Origin: JBBSIN01 sp038232055
GTDB taxonomy: Bacteria; Actinomycetota; Actinomycetes; JADGOV01
Assembly: GCA_038232055.1 (NCBI GenBank)
Contig: JBBSIN010000005.1
Location: 1 to 62,968, forward strand
Direction: 5' to 3'
DNA: 62,968 nucleotides
Part shown: piece by piece, positions 53,785 through 61,568 of the stretch
How positions within the stretch are numbered: the stretch's first letter is position 1
How the letters are laid out: every line of letters starts with the position of its first letter
The notes under the pieces: generated by a model
Told to the model about the DNA's origin: nothing
The model's database searches: none
What the model saw: only the letters and a program-made list of their open reading frames with translations
Program-made: the position numbers and the translations under genes

Positions 53785-53817
53785 AGGGGCGCCCCCGTTG
53801 CGGGGCGCCCCTTCTTG
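53785..53817 (+). terminator. Terminator hairpin after ATP sulfurylase/APS kinase
   Basis: AGGGGCGCCCC (53785-53795) and GGGGCGCCCCT (53802-53812) form a perfect eleven-pair stem with a six-base loop, followed by TCTTG. It lies 16 bases after the stop codon and is convergent with the permease gene ending at 53850, so it may serve both strands. Confidence 0.8.
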
Positions 53818-53849
53818 CTTGCCGGCCGCTCAATGCCTCGCGGTCCCGG

Positions 53850-56387
53850 TCACGTCGTCGCGATGGCCCGCAGCACGTCGAGGCGGGCCGCCCGGCGCGC
53901 CGGCAGCAGCGCCGCCAGCACGCCGATGATGCCGGCCAGCACGAGGTAACCGACGAGGGAGCCGGTCGGGATGACCAGCGTCCGAATGCCCTGGTCGTGC
54001 AGTGCCGTGACCAGCGCCCAGCCGAAGCCCAGCCCTACCGCGACGCCGAGCAGAGCGCCGAACACAGAGATGATCACAGACTCCAGCCGTACCATCCGGC
54101 GCAGCTGGCGGCGGCTCATGCCGACGGCGCGCAGCAGCCCGATCTCGCGGGTTCGCTCGAAAACGCTGAGAGCGAGCGTGTTGATGATGCCGAGCACGGC
54201 GATGAAAATCGCCAGAGCAAGCAGGACCAGGATGAAGCTGAGGACCTGGTTGATCTGCTTGCGCTGCTCCGCCTTGAACTCGGCCTGGTCGCGGACGTCG
54301 ATGTTGGGCGAGAGGGCTGCGGCCGCCTCCACGGTCCTTCGGACCTGTGCAATCGGGACGTCCGGGGCGGACGTGACGGCGACGATCGAGTCCAGGGAGT
54401 TCGTGTAGTTGCGCTCGAAGGTCGCTGTCGAGATCAGGTAGCTCCCGAGCAACTGGTTCTCCCGGTAGATCCCCCCGACGCGCAGGGAGGTGAGACCGGT
54501 CCGGGTGAAGACCACTGGGACCTGCTGACCCACCGCCCACTTCTTGGTGGTCGCCGTCTTCTCGTCGATGAGCAGCCCTCCGGCCGCGAGCGCGTCCTTC
54601 GAGCCCTTGAGCATGTCGAGGGTGACCGTGTGGTCGACCGTGTCGGGCTGGGTGCCCTGGATGCCGACGGAGCTGCCGCCTACCTTCGCCTCGCCCAGCC
54701 GGAAGGATGAGACCGCCGCCACACCGGGAGCGCTGCGGAGCCGCTCGGCGACAGCGTTGGTGAACGGGGTGAACGTCTTCGTCGTCAGGAGGAAGTCGGC
54801 CCCCAGGCTGCGGTCGATCACCTCGCCGGCGCTCGCCTTGACCGAGGACGACATGACGGTCATCGCGCTGACCAGCGCCATGCCGACCATCAGTGCCGAG
54901 GCGGTGGCCGCGGTGCGTCGCGGGTTGCGCAGTGCGTTCTCGCGGGCCAACCGGCCGGCGACTCCGCTGGTCCGTTGCAGCGGCGCACCGAGCAGCCGCA
55001 CGACCGGTCGGCTGATGAAAGGGGACAGCGCGCGTACTCCCCAGAAAACGGCCGCGGCGCCGAAGCCGACCAGTGCGGCCGGCTGGCTGCTCGCACCGGC
55101 GAGGCCGACGCCCATCAGAACCGCGCCGCCGGCAGTCAGTACGCAGCCGACGATCGCTCGGCGCCGAAGCGAGGCCATCGGCAGCGCCACGTCGTCGCGC
55201 ATCGCGGCGACCGGCGGGATCTTCGCCGCCCGCCGTGCCGGACCGTACGCCGCGGCCATCGTGACCCCGATGCCGACCGCGAACGCCCAGCTCGGCGTGT
55301 GCGCCAGCAGGACGAGCCCGGTCGCGGGGATGTCAGCACCGAACGCCTTGAGCAGCAGCTTCAGCAGCTTCGCCACCCCCAGGCCCACCCCGAGGCCGAG
55401 CGCCGAGGCGACGACGCCGACCACCAGCGACTCGCCGAGCACGGAGCGGGTCACCTGGCGTCGGCTCGCCCCCAGCGCCCGCAGCAGCGCCATCTCCCGC
55501 GAGCGCTGAGCCACGAGCATCGTGAACGTGTTGAAGATGATGAACGACCCGACGAAGAGCGAGATCCCGGCGAAGACGAGCAGGAAGACGTTGAGGAACT
55601 TCAGCTGTGATTGCACGGAGTTGGAGTTCTCGGCGGCCGCCTGCTTCCCGGTGATCGCCTCGTAGCCCTTCGGCAACACCCGCTGCACGCGGCCGCGCAG
55701 CTCGACCTGCGAGACGCCGGCCGTCGCCGCGAGCTTGATCGTGGAGTAGCTGCCCGGTGAGCCGAGCACCCGCTGGGCCGTGACTGTGTCGAACGTCGTC
55801 AGCGTCGCGCCGGCCAGGTCACCGGTGGAGCCGAAGGAGAAGATGCCGACCACTTGCTCCTGCCGCGGCCCCCCGGCCAGCAAAACCATGACGGTGTCGC
55901 CGACGGCGATCCGGTGCTTCTCGGCCGTACGGGAGTCGATCGCGATCTCGGTTGCGGCGCTGGGCCCGCGACCGGACGTAAGCCGCAGGGGCGAGAGCGT
56001 CGTCCCCGTCCACGCCCGGCCGAGCCCGGGCGCCCCGCCGTTCTCGACCACCTTCTTCGTGTGCGGGTCGACCAGCTGCGCGTAACCCTCGACCGTGCCC
56101 ACCGCTTCCTTGACACCGGGCACGGCCCGCACCTGTCCGAGCAGGCTGCTCGGCACCGGCGCTCGCTGCTCGGCGCCGCCCGCGGTTGTGGTGAAGTCGG
56201 CCCGCGCGCGGACCGACACGCTGGTGTTGCGTTCGGCGTCGCCGAACAGGCGATCGAATGTGGCGTTGATCGTGTCGGTCAGCACGAGCGTGCCGACGAT
56301 GAACGAGACGCCCAGCACGACGGACACCGTGGTGAGAGCCAGCCGGAGCTTGTGGCCGAGGAGGTTCTTCAGCGTCGTACGGAGCAC
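53850..56387 (-). CDS. ABC transporter permease, duplicated FtsX/MacB type
   Basis: 845 residues with two FtsX domains. The N-terminal helix at about 18-40 is followed by a large outside (MacB periplasmic core) domain, a three-helix FtsX block (about 270-400), a middle pair of helices (about 420-460), a second outside domain, and the final FtsX block (about 720-840). Such proteins move lipoproteins, peptides or antibiotics outward, or act by pulling rather than transporting. GTG 56387 starts it; the ATPase gene ends one base upstream. The substrate cannot be predicted. Confidence 0.9.
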   Translation of the reverse strand: MLRTTLKNLLGHKLRLALTTVSVVLGVSFIVGTLVLTDTINATFDRLFGDAERNTSVSVRARADFTTTAGGAEQRAPVPSSLLGQVRAVPGVKEAVGTVEGYAQLVDPHTKKVVENGGAPGLGRAWTGTTLSPLRLTSGRGPSAATEIAIDSRTAEKHRIAVGDTVMVLLAGGPRQEQVVGIFSFGSTGDLAGATLTTFDTVTAQRVLGSPGSYSTIKLAATAGVSQVELRGRVQRVLPKGYEAITGKQAAAENSNSVQSQLKFLNVFLLVFAGISLFVGSFIIFNTFTMLVAQRSREMALLRALGASRRQVTRSVLGESLVVGVVASALGLGVGLGVAKLLKLLLKAFGADIPATGLVLLAHTPSWAFAVGIGVTMAAAYGPARRAAKIPPVAAMRDDVALPMASLRRRAIVGCVLTAGGAVLMGVGLAGASSQPAALVGFGAAAVFWGVRALSPFISRPVVRLLGAPLQRTSGVAGRLARENALRNPRRTAATASALMVGMALVSAMTVMSSSVKASAGEVIDRSLGADFLLTTKTFTPFTNAVAERLRSAPGVAAVSSFRLGEAKVGGSSVGIQGTQPDTVDHTVTLDMLKGSKDALAAGGLLIDEKTATTKKWAVGQQVPVVFTRTGLTSLRVGGIYRENQLLGSYLISTATFERNYTNSLDSIVAVTSAPDVPIAQVRRTVEAAAALSPNIDVRDQAEFKAEQRKQINQVLSFILVLLALAIFIAVLGIINTLALSVFERTREIGLLRAVGMSRRQLRRMVRLESVIISVFGALLGVAVGLGFGWALVTALHDQGIRTLVIPTGSLVGYLVLAGIIGVLAALLPARRAARLDVLRAIATT

Positions 56388-56388
56388 C

Positions 56389-57186
56389 TCAGCCCTCCTT
56401 GCGCGGCCCGGACAGCTCGAACCGCTTGAGCCGGTCGAGGACCCGCTCGGCCGTCGGGTCGCTCATGTCGTCGACGATGCGGCCGTCGGCCAGGAACAGG
56501 GCGTGGTCGGCGTACGACGCGGAAACCGGGTCGTGGGTCACCATGATGACCGTCTGGCCCATGTCGCGGACCGAGCGGCGAAGGAAGCCCAACACCTCAC
56601 CGCTCGACCGGGAGTCCAGGTTGCCGGTCGGCTCGTCGGCGAAGACCACCTCGGGCCGGCTGGCGAGGGCCCGTGCACAGGCGACGCGCTGCTGCTGGCC
56701 ACCGGAGAGTTCACTCGGCCGGTGATGCAGCCGGTCTCCCAGGCCGACGACGTCGACCACCGTGTCGAGCCAAGCCTTGTCGGGCTTGCGGCCCGCCAGG
56801 TCCAGTGGCAGCCGGATGTTCTCCAGCGCGTTGAGGGTCGGAACCAGGTTGAAGGCCTGGAAGACGAAACCTACCCGGTCGCGGCGAAGGGTGGTCAGGT
56901 GCTTGTCGTCCAGCGTGGTGATGTTGGTGTCGCCGATGTAGACGGCGCCGCTGGTGACGGTGTCGAGCCCCGCCAGGCAATGCAGCAGTGTCGACTTGCC
57001 CGAGCCCGACGGGCCCATGATCGCCGTGAAGCGGCCGCGGCCGAGCGCCACGGTCACCTCGGCGAGCGCCGTGACGGCGGTCTCGCCCCTGCCGTAGACC
57101 TTTGACACGCGCTCGGCGCGAGCGGCGGCGGGAGCCCCGGCGCTGGTCTGCGCCGAACTGGATCCCGCCGTTGACGTCGTGGACAC
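56389..57186 (-). CDS. ABC transporter ATPase (LolD/MacB type)
   Basis: 265 residues with all ABC motifs: Walker A GPSGSGKST, Q-loop VFQAFNLVPTL, signature LSGGQQQR, Walker B VVFADEPT and the H-loop THD. The first 25 residues are a disordered, Ser/Ala-rich leader. It forms the motor for the permease encoded next; the stop is one base before the permease GTG. The GTG at 57186 is the first in frame. Its upstream region carries an 18-base tandem duplication. Confidence 0.92.
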   Translation of the reverse strand: MSTTSTAGSSSAQTSAGAPAAARAERVSKVYGRGETAVTALAEVTVALGRGRFTAIMGPSGSGKSTLLHCLAGLDTVTSGAVYIGDTNITTLDDKHLTTLRRDRVGFVFQAFNLVPTLNALENIRLPLDLAGRKPDKAWLDTVVDVVGLGDRLHHRPSELSGGQQQRVACARALASRPEVVFADEPTGNLDSRSSGEVLGFLRRSVRDMGQTVIMVTHDPVSASYADHALFLADGRIVDDMSDPTAERVLDRLKRFELSGPRKEG

Positions 57187-57199
57187 GATGCCCCTTTCT

Positions 57200-57235
57200 G
57201 TCCCGACTCTTCTGTGCGTCCCGACTCTTCTGTGC
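57200..57235. repeat. Perfect 18-base tandem duplication upstream of the ABC operon
   Basis: GTCCCGACTCTTCTGTGC occurs at 57200-57217 and again, unchanged, at 57218-57235. It starts 14 bases before the GTG of the ATPase gene, in the 5' untranslated or promoter region. Confidence 0.9.
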
Positions 57236-57311
57236 CTCTAGCCGTACACGCTAGAGTTCCGGAGCGCTCCGTTGGATGACGGATGTCCGACATCTCGGCG
57301 TCGGTTTCACG

Positions 57312-58160
57312 CTAGTCCGCCGGGCGAGCCTGGGCCGGCTCGGCGGCGGGCATGGCGGGCGGCGTGCCGCCCCACTCCGGGCAGAGCGCCTGGTGGTCGC
57401 ACCAGCCGCAGAGCGGCCCGCGTCGGGGACGGAACTCGCCCGCCGCCGTCGCTCGCTCGATCGCCTGCCACAGCGCCTCGAGCAGCCGCTCGAACGCGCG
57501 CAGCTCCCGCTCGTCGGGGGAGTACCGCAGCATGTCGCGGTCGTTGAGGTAGAGCAGCCGCAGCTCCCGCGGCACGCTGCCCCGCGTGCGCCAGAGCACC
57601 AGCGCATAGAACTTCAGCTGGAAGAGCGCCTTGCCCTCGAACGCCTCGCCGGGAATGCGGCCGGTCTTGTAGTCGACGACCCGCAGCTCGCCGGTCGGCG
57701 CTTGGTCGAGACGGTCGACGTAGCCGCGCAGTCGCAGGCCCGAATCGAGCACCACCTCGACCAGGCACTCGCGCTGCACGGGCTCTAGCCGCTGCGGGTC
57801 CTCGAGCGTGAAGTAGCCGTCGAGCATGCCCCTTGCCGATGCCAGCAGCTCGGCGGCCCGCCGCCCGTCGACGTCGTCCGGGAAGAGCTCCGCGAGCTCG
57901 GGCTCGGCCTCGAGTAGTCGGGCCCACTCGGGGGCGAGCATCGCCGCCGCCGCGTCGACGGTGCGCTCCATGGCCGGCAGGTCGTAGAGCCGCTCGAGCA
58001 CGGCATGCACCACAGTGCCGCGCACCGCGTCCGGAGAGGACCGCTCGGGCAGCCGGTCGATGGCCCGGAAGCGGTAAAGCAGCGGGCACGTCATGAAGTC
58101 GCCGGCCCGACTCGGGGACAGCGAGCCGATGGCGGGCGCCGGGAGGTCGATCGTCGTCAT
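57312..58160 (-). CDS. RecB/AddB-like PD-(D/E)XK exonuclease with an iron-sulfur cluster
   Basis: 282 residues. The nuclease core shows RGYVDRLD and VVDYKTGR, giving the Asp and DxK metal residues. C25 (TCPLLYRF) together with C251, C254 and C260 (LCGWCDHQALC) match the four cysteines that hold a 4Fe-4S cluster in AddB and Cas4-like nucleases. It corresponds to the Rv2119 family near mpa. No helicase partner or Cas genes are nearby, so DNA repair is more likely than CRISPR. ATG 58160 was preferred over the longer frame to 58190. Confidence 0.87.
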   Translation of the reverse strand: MTTIDLPAPAIGSLSPSRAGDFMTCPLLYRFRAIDRLPERSSPDAVRGTVVHAVLERLYDLPAMERTVDAAAAMLAPEWARLLEAEPELAELFPDDVDGRRAAELLASARGMLDGYFTLEDPQRLEPVQRECLVEVVLDSGLRLRGYVDRLDQAPTGELRVVDYKTGRIPGEAFEGKALFQLKFYALVLWRTRGSVPRELRLLYLNDRDMLRYSPDERELRAFERLLEALWQAIERATAAGEFRPRRGPLCGWCDHQALCPEWGGTPPAMPAAEPAQARPAD

Positions 58161-58214
58161 GTCCTGGACGGTAGGGGAGGGGTGAGACAAAGCGGAGCTG
58201 TTCGCTCCGCGGCG

Positions 58215-59252
58215 TCAGGGTGCGTCGTCTCCAGGACCCAGCCGCTCGGCCAGGTAGGCGAGGGAGAGCGGGTAGCGATAGTCGATGCCCATGTGCGTGG
58301 CGTCGAAGAGCTCGAACCGTACGTCGGTCACGCCGATACGCTCGAGCGCGGCCCGGAACGCCTCCGCACCGAGGTCGAGGAACCACTCGTCGCGGGTGCC
58401 GGCGTCGATCCAGATGGCACGCATCCCACGCAGCGCGTCGGCGTACTTCGGCACCATCCGGACCGGGTCCCATGCCAACCAGCGCTGCCACACCTGCTCG
58501 TCCAGCCGGCCGGTCCGCAGGTCGAACGGGAGGCGGACGGTGCCGTCGTCGTCCGCGGAGAAGCAGGCGGCGCAGCCGTAGGTGATCGTCAGCACGCCGT
58601 CGGTCTCCTTCGAGAGGGCCGGGCGCGACCGGAAGTCGGCCCAGAACTTCTCGAACGAGGCGTCGTAGTCGCGCAGCGCCCGAACGACCTTGCCGTGCTC
58701 CGGGATGTAGCAGCACTCGTAGAGCGCGTCCCCGGCATGGGTAGCGAGGCCACCGAAGAGGTCTGGCCGGAGCATTGGTGTGATCATGGCGCCGAAGCCC
58801 CCGCTGGACTTGCCTGCGACGCCGCGGTGCGCCGCTGCCGGCAGCGTGCGGTAGTGCGCGTCCACCCACGGCACGACCTCGTCGCAGAGGTAGGTGTGGT
58901 AGCGACCGGTGCCCGGCGAGTCGACGAACTGGCTGCCGCCGTACGCCGTCCACGCGTCGACCCACACGATGACGCACGGCGGCGCGTCGCCCCTGGCGAA
59001 GAGCGCGTCGGCCGCCTCCGGGAAGTTCGGCCGCCACGGCGTGCGATTGCGCCACATGGGCAGCGCGCCGGTATAGCCCTGCAGCATGTAGATCGACGGG
59101 TAGCGCCGGTCTGGCTCGTCGTCGTAACCGGGCGGCAGGGAGATCCACAGCGGGCGGCTCGGCGAGTCGCCCAGCGGGTTGTCACGGAGCACGTCGCTGT
59201 CGAAGGTGACCTCCTCGATCCGACCGGCGAAGTCGTGGGACCAGGGCAGCAC
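58215..59252 (-). CDS. Esterase D-like alpha/beta hydrolase
   Basis: 345 residues with the nucleophile elbow GKSSGGFG and later acid and histidine in AIWIDAGTRDEW and DATHMGIDYRY. The alpha/beta hydrolase of this group (putative esterase, PF00756) includes mycolyltransferases and S-formylglutathione hydrolases; this one carries no signal peptide, so an intracellular esterase is most likely. GTG 59252 begins the frame. Its 5' end faces the M50 protease gene across a gap with a 16-base direct repeat. Confidence 0.82.
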   Translation of the reverse strand: MLPWSHDFAGRIEEVTFDSDVLRDNPLGDSPSRPLWISLPPGYDDEPDRRYPSIYMLQGYTGALPMWRNRTPWRPNFPEAADALFARGDAPPCVIVWVDAWTAYGGSQFVDSPGTGRYHTYLCDEVVPWVDAHYRTLPAAAHRGVAGKSSGGFGAMITPMLRPDLFGGLATHAGDALYECCYIPEHGKVVRALRDYDASFEKFWADFRSRPALSKETDGVLTITYGCAACFSADDDGTVRLPFDLRTGRLDEQVWQRWLAWDPVRMVPKYADALRGMRAIWIDAGTRDEWFLDLGAEAFRAALERIGVTDVRFELFDATHMGIDYRYPLSLAYLAERLGPGDDAP

Positions 59253-59266
59253 GGCGCCTCCATTGA

Positions 59267-59297
59267 GTTTCCGATCGACCGGGTTTCCGATCGACCG
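59267..59297. repeat. 15-base direct repeat, spaced by one base
   Basis: GTTTCCGATCGACCG occurs at 59267-59281 and 59283-59297. The second copy is followed by ATCGG, which makes CCGATCGACCGATCGG partly palindromic. It lies in the 76-base gap between two divergent genes. Confidence 0.8.
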
Positions 59298-59328
59298 ATC
59301 GGCATCGTGTCACGCGTACGCTCGTCCC

Positions 59329-60465
59329 GTGAGCGAGCGTGCCCGACCGCCGAGCGCCGATGTCTTCGTCGGGCGCATCGTCGGCATTCCCATCTACCTC
59401 GGGCCGTCGTGGTTCTTCGTCGCGCTCCTGCTCACCGTCGTCTATGCACCCGACGTCGAGGCCGCCGTCGCCGGCATCGGCAACGCCAGCTACCTGGTGT
59501 CCTTCGGCTTCGCATTGCTCCTCTACGGCTCCGTGCTCGTCCACGAGCTGGGTCACTCGGTGGTGGCGCGGTGGTTCGGCCTGCCCGTACGCCGGATCAC
59601 CCTCCACGCGTTCGTCGGGCTTTCCGAGATCGGCGAGGAGCCTCCGACGCCGGCCCGCGAGGCAATCGTCGCGGCCGCCGGACCCGCGATGTCCGTCGCC
59701 ATCGCGCTCGGCGGGGCAGCCCTCCTGCCCGTCCTCGAACGCGGCACGATCCCGTACGTGCTCACCATCGGGCTGGCGCTGTCCAACGCGCTGGTCGCGG
59801 TCCTCAACCTGCTGCCCGGGCTGCCGCTGGACGGCGGCCGGGTGCTGCGCGCCGCCGTCTGGCGCATCTCGCGGAACCCGCTGACCGGGACGACGGTCGC
59901 CGCGTGGGCCGGCCGGGTGGTCGGCGTCGCCATCGCCACGATCGGTTTCCTCTACGGCACGCTGTCCCGCGGCGGCGTCTCGTTCTACAACGTCGTCATC
60001 TCGATCCTCATCGGCGCCTTTGTCTTCTCCGGCGCGACGGCGGCGCTGCGCTCGGCTCAGGTCCGCGCGGTGCTGCCGCGCCTGCAGGCCCGCGCGCTCA
60101 CCCGCCGCTCGTTGCCGGTCACCGCCGACCTGCCCCTCGCCGAGGCGCTGCGACGACTCGGGCTCGACGCGGCGCGCGCGCTGGTGGTCGTCGGGCCGGA
60201 CGGCTCGCCGACGGCGATCGTGTCGGAGGCGGCGGTGGCTGCCGTACCGGAGCAGCGCCGGCCGTGGGTCAACGTCGGCACGCTGGCGAGGGCCATCGAA
60301 CCGGGGACCTCGATCCCGGCCGATCTCGCGGGTGCCGATCTGCTCGACGCGCTGCGGGCGACGCCGGCGGAGGACTACCTCGTCGTCGAGGACGGCGGGC
60401 GGGTCTACGGCGTACTGTCCGCAGCGGACGTCGCGGCGGCGCTGAACGCGCCGGCCGCCCGGTGA
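59329..60465 (+). CDS. Site-2-type M50 metalloprotease with CBS domains
   Basis: 378 residues. Membrane helices carry the zinc motif HELGH (H72, E73, H76) and the third ligand D168 in LPLDGGR. Two CBS domains lie in the last 140 residues (TADLPLAEALRRLGLDAARALVVV). Proteins of this family cut membrane anti-sigma or signalling proteins inside the bilayer, and the CBS pair may sense adenine nucleotides. It is a conserved neighbour of trmI in actinobacteria. The GTG at 59329 gives the shortest clean N-terminus; its stop overlaps the trmI start. Confidence 0.88.
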   Translation: MSERARPPSADVFVGRIVGIPIYLGPSWFFVALLLTVVYAPDVEAAVAGIGNASYLVSFGFALLLYGSVLVHELGHSVVARWFGLPVRRITLHAFVGLSEIGEEPPTPAREAIVAAAGPAMSVAIALGGAALLPVLERGTIPYVLTIGLALSNALVAVLNLLPGLPLDGGRVLRAAVWRISRNPLTGTTVAAWAGRVVGVAIATIGFLYGTLSRGGVSFYNVVISILIGAFVFSGATAALRSAQVRAVLPRLQARALTRRSLPVTADLPLAEALRRLGLDAARALVVVGPDGSPTAIVSEAAVAAVPEQRRPWVNVGTLARAIEPGTSIPADLAGADLLDALRATPAEDYLVVEDGGRVYGVLSAADVAAALNAPAAR

Positions 60466-61385
60466 CGTCACCGGCCGGCGCGCGTGGCCGGCGCGGGCCG
60501 TTCCAGCCGGGGGACCAGGCGCAGCTCACCGACCCGAAGGGGCGTCACCACACGATCACGCTGGAGCCGGGGCGTGACTTCCACACCCATCGCGGCGGCT
60601 TCCCGCACGACGAGCTGCTCGGCGCGCCGGAGGGGGTGGTGGTGAAGACCAGCAGCGGTACGCCGTACCTCGCGCTGCGCCCGCTGCTGTCGGACTACAC
60701 GCTGTCGATGCCGCGCGGGGCAGCCGTCGTCTACCCCAAGGACGCAGCCCAGGTGGTGCACATGGCGGACGTCTTCCCGGGCGCGCGGGTCGTCGAGGCG
60801 GGCGCCGGGTCCGGCGCGCTCACCTGTGCGCTGCTGCGGGCCGTCGGTGACGAGGGGCTCGTGTCCTCCTACGAGCGGCGGCCCGACTTCGCCGAGGTCG
60901 CCCGGGCCAACGTGGAGCGCTTCTTCGGCGGTCCCCACCCGGCGTGGCGGCTCTGCACGGAAGAGCTGGCCGAGTCACTCGCCGCGCGTCCGCTCGACGA
61001 GCCCGCCGACCGGGTGGTCCTCGACATGCTCGCACCCTGGGACGTCCTCGACGTGGTGTCCGGTTCGCTGCTCCCCGGTGGGGTGGTATGCGCCTACGTG
61101 GCGACGACGACGCAGCTGGCGCGCTTGGTCGAGGCACTGCGGGGTCACGGGACTTTCACCGAGCCGGCCGCGTGGGAGTCCATGGTGCGCGGCTGGCACG
61201 TCGAGGGGCTCGCCGTACGTCCGGAGCACCGGATGGTCGGGCACACCGGCTTCCTGGTGACGAGCCGGCGCCTCGCCGACGGTGTCCAGCCGCCACTGCG
61301 CCGCCGGCGCCCGGCCAAGGGCGCCCACCCCGACGACGAGCCAACCCCGGTCGAGGGCGGCACCCATCGGCCCGACCTGCCATAG
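60462..61385 (+). CDS. trmI: tRNA (adenine(58)-N1)-methyltransferase
   Basis: 307 residues, methylating A58 in the T-loop of tRNAs to stabilise them. A small N-terminal beta domain (GRHHTITLEPGRDFHTHRGG) precedes the SAM-binding motif VVEAGAGSGALTCAL, the catalytic LDMLAPWDVLD and YVATTTQLARLVEAL. The C-terminal 40 residues are charged and probably flexible. GTG 60462 overlaps the protease stop. It is the equivalent of Rv2118c and lies next to mpa, as in mycobacteria. Confidence 0.93.
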   Translation: MTSPAGARGRRGPFQPGDQAQLTDPKGRHHTITLEPGRDFHTHRGGFPHDELLGAPEGVVVKTSSGTPYLALRPLLSDYTLSMPRGAAVVYPKDAAQVVHMADVFPGARVVEAGAGSGALTCALLRAVGDEGLVSSYERRPDFAEVARANVERFFGGPHPAWRLCTEELAESLAARPLDEPADRVVLDMLAPWDVLDVVSGSLLPGGVVCAYVATTTQLARLVEALRGHGTFTEPAAWESMVRGWHVEGLAVRPEHRMVGHTGFLVTSRRLADGVQPPLRRRRPAKGAHPDDEPTPVEGGTHRPDLP

Positions 61386-61568
61386 CCCGGCGCAAAAACA
61401 ATCGGCCCGTTCGGGTTACACCCGGCGGCCGTGGCGACGATAACAAGGCTGATCGACCGCCTCCGGCGCCCTCGCCGAGCGAACCGCCGAGGCCGTACGT
61501 ACGAACGAACAGGTAGGACGGAAGGTAGGCTGCGAAACGCCGCAACCTGCCGGAGGAGGTGCAGGCCC

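Noticed and set aside
57312..58160. Cas4 nuclease
   Set aside because: Motifs and cysteines resemble Cas4/AddB, but no other cas genes or arrays are near and the locus matches the RecB-like gene next to mpa in mycobacteria.
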